From positions 1 to 9,293 of the forward strand of contig JAEZZB010000034.1 in NCBI GenBank assembly GCA_023442495.1: a stretch of 9,293 bases of DNA. Reading direction: 5' to 3'. The position numbers and the translations under genes are program-made. Source of the DNA: Bacillota bacterium (GTDB lineage Bacteria > Bacillota > Clostridia > Tissierellales > Peptoniphilaceae). The notes under the pieces are model-generated. The model saw only the letters and a program-made list of their open reading frames with translations, was not told the DNA's origin and made no database searches. Below, one piece after another: positions 1 to 6,397 of this stretch. The stretch's first letter is position 1. Every line of letters begins with the position of its first letter.

Positions 1-1066
1 TTCGAAATACTTCCAAATCTTTTACTAATTTTGTCACAATCTCGTCTTCATTTTTATTTTGTTGAATCCATTTTACTAATCTACTTTCATCAAAGTACTG
101 TCCCTTATAATTTTGGGTATCAGTTATGCCGTCAGTATATAGTAAAATTTTATCTCCATCATTTAACTTAATTTTTTTTTGATTATAACTAACATTTTCA
201 AATAAATTTGAAATTAATTTCCCTTTATTATGCATAATTGCAATATTTTTATCATTAAATAGTATCGGCATACAATTATGACCTGCATTTACATAACTTA
301 CAGAATTATCATTTAAATCAATTAACATATATAATATGCTAAAATATTGATTTATATCCAAATCCAATTGCTTAAACATTTGCTTTAAAGCGAATATAGC
401 ATCTTTCGGATTTAACTTATAATCTTTCAGTAAGATTTGTCGCATACTTTGTCTGATAAACATGGTCATTATCGATGCCGATATACCATGCCCAACTACA
501 TCTGCTATATATATACCTACCCTGTTTTTATCGATTTCTACTATATCGAATAAATCTCCAGATAAATCGCCCGATGCAATATGTGACCATTCAAATTCTA
601 AACTTTGAAACTTTTCTATTCTAGGGAGTATGCTTTTTTGAATATTTTTTGCAAGTAATATATCATTATGAATTTTTCTATTTGCATTGTATAACTGCTT
701 GGTTATACTTCTTTCAAGTGTTATATCTCTATAAACTTCAATATATCCTTCAACTATTTGCTCATTATCAAAAATCGGTGAAGCCTTTACTGCATATAAT
801 TTGTCAAATATCTGGACTTCTCTTTCCATGGTAATTTTAGACTTAATATCACCTCTATAAAGCTCAAAAAACATTTCCGCTGAACGTACTATTTTTTTAT
901 CATCTTTAATCATTTCTGAAACTATATTTCTCATAGATTTATTTTCAAAAAGAATTTCGCCATTTCCATCTCTTATTCTAACTAAATCGTCCATGGAATC
1001 TAAAAATCTGAAATTAATTCCTTCAGTTAATCTTGTAAAATTTTCTATTCTTAATTTATCTGGCAT
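1..1066 (-). CDS. PAS domain plus SpoIIE/PP2C-type serine phosphatase, C-terminus cut by window edge
   Basis: Translating the minus strand from ATG at 1066 gives 355 open codons that run off the left edge. Residues about 20-120 look like a PAS-type sensor segment ending in EVYRDITLERS, the usual PAS exit. A short linker helix (LLAKNIQKSILP, 137-148) leads into a SpoIIE/RsbU-type PP2C phosphatase domain. Seen motifs are SGDLSGDLFDI (165-175), IADVVGHGISASIM (187-200), NAGHN (260-264) and LLYTDGITD (308-316), whose Asp and Gly residues correspond to the metal-binding core of the family. No membrane segment is visible, so it is probably cytosolic. Such enzymes dephosphorylate anti-sigma-factor antagonists; the partner cannot be seen here. 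The start follows AGGAG at 5 bases spacing, and this site overlaps the stop codon of the upstream methyltransferase gene (gap 8 bases), so the two are probably co-transcribed and translationally coupled. The GDLSGDLFDI motif differs from the common GGDYYDF form. Confidence 0.9.
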   Translation of the reverse strand, partial: MPDKLRIENFTRLTEGINFRFLDSMDDLVRIRDGNGEILFENKSMRNIVSEMIKDDKKIVRSAEMFFELYRGDIKSKITMEREVQIFDKLYAVKASPIFDNEQIVEGYIEVYRDITLERSITKQLYNANRKIHNDILLAKNIQKSILPRIEKFQSLEFEWSHIASGDLSGDLFDIVEIDKNRVGIYIADVVGHGISASIMTMFIRQSMRQILLKDYKLNPKDAIFALKQMFKQLDLDINQYFSILYMLIDLNDNSVSYVNAGHNCMPILFNDKNIAIMHNKGKLISNLFENVSYNQKKIKLNDGDKILLYTDGITDTQNYKGQYFDESRLVKWIQQNKNEDEIVTKLVKDLEVFR

Positions 1067-1074
1067 AACAACTC

Positions 1075-2208
1075 CTAAATTAATAGATTCGGACCGTAGT
1101 ACTGATAATAATCTACTTCAATTCTTCCATTGTACAATTTTCTTTTTCTATCACTTAAAGCATCTATATTTTTTTCAAAATCTTTATCTGCAGTAATATA
1201 ATAAAATGACCATGTAGTTAATTTTTTATGCAATATAGATAAGGCTTTATAAATATGTTTTAACAACTTTTCATCCCCCATTCTCTCTCCATATGGTGGA
1301 TTTGATAATATTGTCCCAAAATTATTTTTTAATCCGACTTTTGCAATATCTTTTGTTACAAATTTTATATCTTCATCTACTCCAGCATTTATAGCATTTG
1401 AAATAGCTATTTGAACAGTGTCATAGTCAATATCAAATCCCATAATATCAAGTTTTTTATCATTTATTGCCCTATAAGCTTTAACTTTTTCTTCTTTATA
1501 TATTTCTTTATCCATAAATTTCCAATGATTAAAATCAAATTCCCTAGATATTCCTGGAGCAATATTTTTCGCCAATAAAGCCGCCTCAATAGGAATAGTC
1601 CCAGAACCACAAAATACATCTACCAAAGGAGTATCTCCATTCCAGTTTGAAATTTGTACTAAAGCCGCTGCTAAGGTTTCTTTTATAGGAGCTTGATTTT
1701 GACTCGTCCTATAACCTCTCTTATGTAGTCCAGTTCCTGATGTATCTAACAAAATAGTAGCTTTATCTTTGAATAAATTGATGTGTAATTTATAATCTTC
1801 TTTAGTTTCATCAAACCATTTTTTTCTATAAATCTTTTGTAATCTATTGATTATTGCTTTTTTTGTAATTGATTGATTATCAGAAATAGAATGCATTTTT
1901 GATTTTTGCGATTTTCCTTGTACTATATATCTACCATCTTCACTTAGATAATCTTCCCAATTAAAATTATTTACATTGTCAAATATATCATCATAGGATA
2001 ATGCATCAAATTCTATAAGCTTAATAAATACTCTTTCAGCACTTCTCAACCATAGATTGGCTAATACTATATCTCTTTGATTACCTTGAAATTCTATTTT
2101 ACCATTTTGTACTATAAGATTATTAAATCCTAGTTTTTCGCATTCTTTTTTAACGACTGATTCTAAGCCAAAAACTGTAGTCACTACTATATCAAATATA
2201 TTTTTCAT
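1075..2208 (-). CDS. rlmL: THUMP-domain class I SAM-dependent 23S rRNA methyltransferase (RlmL/YpsC type)
   Basis: The 377-residue protein has the layout of the monofunctional RlmL/YpsC family, which methylates a guanine N2 in 23S rRNA (G2445 in E. coli). The N-terminal part (about 1-165) carries a ferredoxin-like and THUMP RNA-binding region, beginning MKNIFDIVVTTVFGLE. The Rossmann methyltransferase fold follows, with SAM motif I DVFCGSGT (197-204), the acidic motif GFDID (257-261) and the catalytic NPPYGERMG motif (303-311), typical of N2-guanine or N6-adenine methyltransferases. KRGYRTSQNQAPIKETLAAAL (163-183) is the family hallmark before motif I. Its length matches Bacillus YpsC (about 385 residues) and it lacks the second RlmK domain of the E. 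coli fusion. The start at 2208 is backed by GGAGGA at 5 bases. It is the first gene of a unit that continues into the SpoIIE-type phosphatase. The target position is inferred from the family. Confidence 0.93.
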   Translation of the reverse strand: MKNIFDIVVTTVFGLESVVKKECEKLGFNNLIVQNGKIEFQGNQRDIVLANLWLRSAERVFIKLIEFDALSYDDIFDNVNNFNWEDYLSEDGRYIVQGKSQKSKMHSISDNQSITKKAIINRLQKIYRKKWFDETKEDYKLHINLFKDKATILLDTSGTGLHKRGYRTSQNQAPIKETLAAALVQISNWNGDTPLVDVFCGSGTIPIEAALLAKNIAPGISREFDFNHWKFMDKEIYKEEKVKAYRAINDKKLDIMGFDIDYDTVQIAISNAINAGVDEDIKFVTKDIAKVGLKNNFGTILSNPPYGERMGDEKLLKHIYKALSILHKKLTTWSFYYITADKDFEKNIDALSDRKRKLYNGRIEVDYYQYYGPNLLI

Positions 2209-2226
2209 GCTTATCCTCCAATTATC

Positions 2227-2256
2227 ATTATAACAATAAATATCGATTTTTGTTAA
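2227..2256 (-). promoter_or_regulatory. Sigma-A promoter with extended -10 for the rlmL unit
   Basis: On the minus strand TTAACA (2256-2251, five of six to TTGACA) is followed after 18 bases by TATAAT (2232-2227). TG one base before the -10 gives the extended form TGTTATAAT. Transcription would begin near 2220, leaving a very short leader that already contains the GGAGGA ribosome binding site of rlmL. Confidence 0.7.
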
Positions 2257-2373
2257 AAAAGGGGCTAAAATTTCATTGCAGTAATTTTATTTTGCCAATT
2301 ACATATTAAAATATCTCTTTAGCTACAAGTTTATTTCATGTTGCACTTTTTATGATAAATTATCTATATAAAA

Positions 2374-2391
2374 CACTAATTAATATTAGTG
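2374..2391. repeat. Perfect short palindrome CACTAAT-TAAT-ATTAGTG
   Basis: Seven-base arms (2374-2380 and 2385-2391) flank a 4-base loop in the 304-base gap between rsgA and rlmL. On the minus strand the right arm is followed by TTTTATATAG, so it could act as a weak second terminator behind the stronger hairpin at 2471-2496. The stem is almost all A-T, and a protein-binding site is equally possible. Apart from this, the rsgA terminator and the rlmL promoter, I see no gene or RNA in 2257-2470. Confidence 0.4.
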
Positions 2392-2470
2392 CCTTAATTC
2401 CCTACATAAAAAACAAACATACTCTTAGAATCAAAATTATTATAGAAGTTTAAAACATACTAATTAGAAA

Positions 2471-2496
2471 GGACAGGGCCTATATATTCCCTGTCC
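2471..2496 (-). terminator. Hairpin terminator downstream of rsgA
   Basis: GGACAGGG (2471-2478) and CCCTGTCC (2489-2496) form a perfect 8-base-pair, GC-rich stem around a 10-base loop, unusual in this AT-rich DNA. It begins 16 bases after the rsgA stop codon. The tail in the gene direction is only TTTCTAATTAG, a weak U-tract, so termination may be incomplete. In the opposite direction the tail is AATTATATTTTT, but no plus-strand gene needs it. Confidence 0.72.
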
Positions 2497-2512
2497 AATT
2501 ATATTTTTAGAA

Positions 2513-3508
2513 TCATTTTTTATTTATGTAACTTTTTTTCTGTAAAAATCTATTAAATCTTTCGTTTTTATCTTTTATAGTTAAATATCTATCATACATC
2601 TCTTTTAATATTTTACCTTCTTTAATCGCCTTTTTTACAGCACAGCCTGGTTCACTTTCATGTTTACAATCATTAAATTTACATTTTTTTGATAATTCGA
2701 GTATTTCACTGAATAATATTTCTTCATTAAGTTCTCTATTTGTATTTATGGTCTTAAATCCAGGTGTGTCAATTATATATGATTTTGTTCTTTCAATATA
2801 AAGTAATGTGCTTGATGTTGTAGTATGTTTACCCTTACCATCACTTCTTACATCTTGTGTTTCGTTTAATTCCTCACCTAGCATATAATTTAATAATGTT
2901 GATTTTCCAGCTCCTGATGAACCTAATAAAATTGCTGTTTGGTAAGGCTTAAATAAATTCATTATTTCGCTTATCAATACCTCATCGTAAATTGAACAGA
3001 AACTTACATTTATTTCTGGATAAACTGAAAGTATCTCTTCTTTTATTTTTTTAGCTAAATCATCATAGTCACTCTTAGATATAATAATATTTACATCTGA
3101 GACCATAGCTCCAAAAGTCATCAAATATCTTTCTAATTTTGATAATGTAAATCTTTGATCCGCTGCAATCAGAATAAATATTTGCTCTACATTTGTAGCT
3201 AAAATTTGCTCATTATCATTGTAAGCATAACTTTTTTTTGTACGATTAGAAGCTTTTGATATGGTAGATATTCTATCAAGAACTTTGAGTATATAGTATC
3301 TATTTTCAAAAATCATAAGCTCAACATAATCACCAACTACTACATTAAAATCTAAATTATTTATTTCTACTATAATATTTTTATCTTCTTCATTACTAAC
3401 ATAAATTGTGTTAATATTTTTGTTAATTACTCTATACACTTTATTGTTAGATTTATAATTCTTCGTCTCTATATATCTTTTTATTCCGTAATCTATATTA
3501 TTTTTCAT
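2513..3508 (-). CDS. rsgA: Ribosome small subunit-dependent GTPase A (RsgA)
   Basis: RsgA is a circularly permuted GTPase that checks and finishes assembly of the 30S subunit. The 331-residue protein shows an N-terminal OB-fold region (about 22-85, with VVGDYVEL at 57-64) and then the permuted motifs: G4 as SKSD (144-147), G1/Walker A GSSGAGKS (196-203), the switch region GKGKHTTTSS (224-233) and G3 DTPGF (247-251). A C-terminal zinc motif uses Cys276, Cys281, His283 and Cys289. It is about 30-40 residues longer than Bacillus YloQ/RsgA, mostly as an N-terminal extension. There is no internal Met that would give a better start, and GAGG sits 4 bases before the ATG at 3508. It lies 9 bases after the ABC exporter stop, so the two are co-transcribed. 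Many clostridia carry two RsgA paralogues, and this could be the accessory copy. Confidence 0.95.
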   Translation of the reverse strand: MKNNIDYGIKRYIETKNYKSNNKVYRVINKNINTIYVSNEEDKNIIVEINNLDFNVVVGDYVELMIFENRYYILKVLDRISTISKASNRTKKSYAYNDNEQILATNVEQIFILIAADQRFTLSKLERYLMTFGAMVSDVNIIISKSDYDDLAKKIKEEILSVYPEINVSFCSIYDEVLISEIMNLFKPYQTAILLGSSGAGKSTLLNYMLGEELNETQDVRSDGKGKHTTTSSTLLYIERTKSYIIDTPGFKTINTNRELNEEILFSEILELSKKCKFNDCKHESEPGCAVKKAIKEGKILKEMYDRYLTIKDKNERFNRFLQKKSYINKK

Positions 3509-3517
3509 TTAACCTCA

Positions 3518-5113
3518 TTATAATCTAATTATTTCATCAGAAATTAGTCTTATATCTTCTCTTAAGTTATGTGTAACCATTATAACAGTTAAATCACTTT
3601 TAGAAAACAACAATTTTTCAAGTTCATAGGCGGAATTTTCATCTAATGATGAAGTTGGCTCATCTAAAAGAATAACTGATTTTTTTCTTAAAAGACCTCT
3701 TGCGAGTGCAATTCTCTGTTTTTGCCCACCTGAAATATTCTTTGCACTTAAATTCATTATAGTATCAAGTCCATTGGCTAAGGAATCTATCCAATCTTTT
3801 AAACCTACTTCATTTAAAACTTTATTAATTTCTATTTGGTCTATATTACTCCCAAAAGTCAAGTTTTCTTTTATAGATGCATTAAAAATATATGGATCTT
3901 GTCTTATATATGTTATTTGATTTCTAATGTTATTAAGACCAATAGTTTTATAGTTTATTTCATCCCATTTTATTTGACCATCATAATTATCAACTTTTCC
4001 AGATAAAATATTTAATAAAGTTGATTTCCCTTTACCAGATTTCCCTACTATTATATATTTTTTGTTTTTTTCAAATGTTTGAGAGAAGTTTTCAAAAATT
4101 GTCATATCTCCATATCTATAATTAAGATTTTCTATAACTATTTTTTTGTTTAACCCATTAAGTTTTATTTTACCAGATTCTTCTTGAGTTGATATAGCAT
4201 TAAACTTTTCAAATACCGGATTTAAAGTCTTAAGTTCAATAATATTTGCCGATAATCCTGTCATACTTGAAAATATAACCGCTGAGAAATACTGAACTCC
4301 GCTTATTGCCCCTATTGGTAGAATATTATTAAAATACAATATTGATGTTTGAGCAAATAAAATTACTTGACTCAACAGACTTATCCCATTAGTTAACCCT
4401 AACATCTTTCCTGATATACTTGCATATTCTATTTTCTCTGTAGCTAAATTTTCTGAAGCTCTATCTACTCTATTTATCATATATTCTTCCTGATCCATCA
4501 TTAGTAAATCATCGTATCCTTGAAAAATATCCGTTAAATTATTTATTAAGAATTCGTTTGACAAACTTACTTTTTTCATTTTCTCTTGAACTTTATTATT
4601 AAAATATTTTGGACCATAAAATATTATAATTGTTAATAATAATATTGTTACAAGTAATGAATAGTGAAAATATACCGTAGCTAAAATACAAAATATTATT
4701 GAAGAAATTTGGCTAATAATAATATAAAGAATATAAAGTCCATAATCATGAATAATATCAATATCATTTGTAAGATATGAAACATATGCCCCAGTATCTT
4801 TACTACTATAATCATCATAATTACTATGAAACAGTCTTGAAGAAATTTCACTTCTCATTTCAATACTTATTTCTTGAACTAGTTTTTGAAAATACACTTT
4901 TATTAAATATATTTGTGATATCCATAAAACTATATCTATTATCATAATAATCAACCATACCTTAAAAGAATGTTGATCTTTTGCAGCTATAAATGTTAAT
5001 AGTTTAGAAGTTGAAAATCCCCAAAAAACTAAACAAAACTCTCCCAAAACTATTAAAAATAATACAATTAGAGATAATTTCCATTTTTGTAATAAATATT
5101 TTTTTAAACTCAT
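3518..5113 (-). CDS. ABC exporter, fused transmembrane and ATP-binding domains (possible lanthipeptide/peptide exporter)
   Basis: The 531-residue half-transporter would act as a dimer in the cytoplasmic membrane. Hydrophobic segments lie at about 12-33, 52-75, 124-147, 150-168, 240-260 and 265-287, giving the six-helix ABCB-type exporter domain. The ATPase domain (about 325-531) is complete: Walker A GKSGKGKS (357-364), Q-loop Gln405 in RQDPYIFN, signature ISGGQKQR (460-467), Walker B VILLDEP (480-486) with catalytic Glu485, and the switch His515 in VTHN. There is no N-terminal C39 peptidase domain, so unlike many lanthipeptide exporters it would not cleave a leader; NisT-type exporters also lack it. 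The substrate cannot be read from the sequence. The adjacent LanC-like remnant 24 bases upstream suggests a modified peptide, while drug or lipid export is the alternative. AAGG stands 7 bases before the ATG at 5113. rsgA follows after 9 bases. Confidence 0.92.
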   Translation of the reverse strand: MSLKKYLLQKWKLSLIVLFLIVLGEFCLVFWGFSTSKLLTFIAAKDQHSFKVWLIIMIIDIVLWISQIYLIKVYFQKLVQEISIEMRSEISSRLFHSNYDDYSSKDTGAYVSYLTNDIDIIHDYGLYILYIIISQISSIIFCILATVYFHYSLLVTILLLTIIIFYGPKYFNNKVQEKMKKVSLSNEFLINNLTDIFQGYDDLLMMDQEEYMINRVDRASENLATEKIEYASISGKMLGLTNGISLLSQVILFAQTSILYFNNILPIGAISGVQYFSAVIFSSMTGLSANIIELKTLNPVFEKFNAISTQEESGKIKLNGLNKKIVIENLNYRYGDMTIFENFSQTFEKNKKYIIVGKSGKGKSTLLNILSGKVDNYDGQIKWDEINYKTIGLNNIRNQITYIRQDPYIFNASIKENLTFGSNIDQIEINKVLNEVGLKDWIDSLANGLDTIMNLSAKNISGGQKQRIALARGLLRKKSVILLDEPTSSLDENSAYELEKLLFSKSDLTVIMVTHNLREDIRLISDEIIRL

Positions 5114-5137
5114 TTTTCTACCTTGATTTGTATCAAT

Positions 5138-5512
5138 CTAATATCCAAATATTATATCACCTATAAACCTTCTTCTGCTATTATATGCTAAAAGAGTAAG
5201 TATAATACCGTCATTCCCAATAAGTAAATCTGAATATTTTAATGTATCACCTTTCTCATTAACTAAATTATTTATATAATTAGTAATTTCATGATATCTA
5301 TCACTATCAGATAGATATATAAACCAAAAATAAAAAATGGCTGAATATCCATGACATAGCGAAAGATCATTTTCTTTATTAATTTTTAGTATTTTATTTA
5401 CTATTTTGTTTATTTCTGAATTAATAAAAAATTTTATACTTGTATTACCTAAATACTTATTTATATAAATTCCTAATCCGCATATACCATAACATTTTTT
5501 TATTTTTTTGTT
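5138..5512 (-). pseudogene. C-terminal remnant of a LanC-like lanthionine synthetase
   Basis: This is an open frame of 124 codons ending in TAG at 5138, with a stop codon (TAA, 5515-5513) directly before it and no Met, Val or Leu start codon near its 5' end; the translation contains no methionine at all. It begins in an A-rich stretch and then reads KKCYGICGLGIYINKYLG. About 50 residues later comes LSLCHGYSAIFYFW, and near the end LLIGNDGIILTLLAYN. These match, in order and spacing, the last third of LanC-type cyclases: the WCYG and CHG motifs that supply the zinc ligands (Cys and Cys-His) and the final G-x-x-GI helix. The N-terminal two thirds, including the catalytic-His region, is absent. 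LanC enzymes join dehydrated Ser/Thr to Cys, forming thioether rings in lanthipeptides. The truncated piece should be inactive. Recognition is by motif only, without alignment. Confidence 0.72.
5151..5159 (-). promoter_or_regulatory. Possible extended -10 promoter for the ABC exporter and rsgA
   Basis: TGATATAAT (5159-5151, minus strand) is a consensus extended -10 lying in the last codons of the LanC-like remnant, about 40 bases before the exporter ATG. It is identical to the nine-base element before rplY. No good -35 hexamer lies 16-18 bases upstream, so the call rests on the -10 alone. If real, it would explain how the exporter and rsgA stay expressed although the start of the old cluster is gone. 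Confidence 0.35.
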
Positions 5513-5619
5513 TTATCTAACTTTTTTTCATAAAAATCGGTTGATACAGATTTTATGCGTCACCCTAACCAAATTTTTAGAACTGAAAATTATTGTAATA
5601 TGATTGTGGTTAACCCACA
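5513..5619. other. Non-coding junction between the rplY terminator and the LanC-like remnant
   Basis: No gene is supported here. The stretch holds two short inverted repeats: ATAAAAATC/GATTTTAT with a 10-base spacer and one bulge (5530-5556), and TTGTGG/CCACAA with a 5-base spacer (5604-5620). Toward 5495-5509 it ends in two runs of seven A on the minus strand. Deletion of the front of the LanC-like gene must have ended in or next to this stretch. I found no clear insertion-sequence end or target duplication. Confidence 0.5.
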
Positions 5620-5657
5620 AAAAAATCAGCTAAATTGTGAGTGTTAGCTGATTTTTT
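5620..5657 (-). terminator. Strong intrinsic terminator of rplY, symmetric in both directions
   Basis: Two perfect 14-base arms, AAAAAATCAGCTAA (5620-5633) and TTAGCTGATTTTTT (5644-5657), enclose a 10-base loop. In the rplY direction the stem is followed by an unbroken T-run and starts about 20 bases after the stop codon. It has the A-run/T-run symmetry of bidirectional terminators, although no opposing gene is visible. Confidence 0.9.
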
Positions 5658-5677
5658 ATTAATTAAAATTCTAAAAA

Positions 5678-6319
5678 TTATTCTTCAGATTCTTCTTCTT
5701 TTTCACCTATTACTTCAACATCTGCTGGATCGAAATCTTCAACATCTTCATCAACAACTTCTTCTTGAGGTTCTTGTAATACTGCAATAACATCTTCAAG
5801 TTCAGTTAATATAGTAATATTTTCATCATTAGCAATTTCTAAATCTTTAACCAATAATGAGTCGTTGTATTCCATATTTTCAACATCAAGCTCAACTTGT
5901 GCTGGAATATATTTTGGTAATGTTTCAATTTCAATTTCTTCTAATTGTTGTAATAATATAGATGGTTGTAAACGGATATTATCTCTATTAAGTAGTACAA
6001 CTGGTACTGTAACTTTAATAGCTTCGTTCATGTTAACTCCTAAAAAGTCTACATGTAAGTATAAGTTTTTATAAGGATGTTTTTGGAAATCTCTTATAAG
6101 TACATTATGTTCTTCTCCATCTACTACTAATTTAATTATCGCTGAAGTACCTGCTTCATTTACAATTTTATCTAATTCTTTTTCCACTACTTGTAAACTT
6201 AAGTTTTCTTTACCTCTTTGGTATAGTTGTGCAGGAACTAATTCCTTTTGTCTTAATTTTTTTGAAGCGTTTGATCCACTTACTTCTCTAATCTGTGCAC
6301 TTAATATATATTCGCTCAT
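5678..6319 (-). CDS. rplY: 50S ribosomal protein L25, long Ctc (general stress) form
   Basis: L25/Ctc binds 5S rRNA in the large ribosomal subunit. The 213-residue protein has the two-domain TL5/Ctc form: a 5S-binding beta domain (about 4-92, ending in the family motif LHVDFLGV) and a C-terminal beta domain (about 97-183, with the PVVLLN and YIPAQVELDVENM strands). A strongly acidic tail (184-213), about half Glu and Asp, is typical of Ctc proteins. An ATG nine codons upstream (6346) is in frame, but AGGAGG lies inside that extension and 4 bases before the ATG at 6319, and the family begins near MSEYILSAQIREV. The start at 6319 is therefore preferred. The gene has its own extended -10 promoter and a strong terminator. 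It follows the DUF1002 gene with no clear terminator between, so some mRNA may come from the carD operon. Confidence 0.95.
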   Translation of the reverse strand: MSEYILSAQIREVSGSNASKKLRQKELVPAQLYQRGKENLSLQVVEKELDKIVNEAGTSAIIKLVVDGEEHNVLIRDFQKHPYKNLYLHVDFLGVNMNEAIKVTVPVVLLNRDNIRLQPSILLQQLEEIEIETLPKYIPAQVELDVENMEYNDSLLVKDLEIANDENITILTELEDVIAVLQEPQEEVVDEDVEDFDPADVEVIGEKEEESEE

Positions 6320-6339
6320 TATTCCTCCTATGATAATTG

Positions 6340-6357
6340 ATATCAACGCTTTGATAT
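6340..6357 (-). promoter_or_regulatory. Inverted repeat in the rplY leader
   Basis: ATATCAA-AGCG-TTGATAT (7-base arms, 4-base loop) starts inside the -10 box and spans the expected transcription start, ending about 12 bases before the AGGAGG site. It overlaps a second perfect palindrome, TTGATATCAA. It could be an operator, a leader hairpin or simple AT-rich symmetry. No regulator is known to me for this site. Confidence 0.4.
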
Positions 6358-6364
6358 TATATCA
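6356..6364 (-). promoter_or_regulatory. Extended -10 promoter of rplY
   Basis: TGATATAAT (6364-6356) gives a consensus extended -10. The -35 region (TAGTAA at 17 bases) is poor, as is usual for extended -10 promoters. Transcription would start near 6349, giving a leader of about 30 bases that contains the AGGAGG site. Confidence 0.65.
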
Positions 6365-6397
6365 TAAATTTTGTGATTTTACTAATTTTATATTAGT

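Noticed and set aside
2513..3508. The RsgA G4 motif is SKSD instead of NKxD
   Set aside because: Substitution of the Asn by Thr or Ser is, as I recall, also found in Bacillus-type RsgA, so it does not mark a defective GTPase.
5530..5575. Possible insertion-sequence end (GGTTAGGGTGACGC and nearby inverted repeat)
   Set aside because: No matching opposite end, transposase fragment or target duplication can be seen in the window.
5555..5647. A 30-codon plus-strand frame starting at ATG 5555 in the junction region
   Set aside because: It has no ribosome binding site, ends inside the rplY terminator hairpin, and its peptide shows nothing recognisable. It is most likely chance.
5865..6074. Plus-strand open frames inside minus-strand genes (for example over rplY, the DUF1002, PIN/TRAM and carD genes)
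   Set aside because: They lie opposite well-supported genes, lack ribosome binding sites and have Ser/Phe/Ile-rich antisense composition.
6320..6346. Nine-codon N-terminal extension of L25 from ATG 6346
   Set aside because: The strong AGGAGG site lies inside these codons and directly serves the ATG at 6319, where family similarity begins.
6380..6397. ACTAAT/ATTAGT hairpin after the DUF1002 gene as a terminator
   Set aside because: The stem is six A-T-rich pairs followed by AAAATC with no T-run in the gene direction, so termination is not supported.
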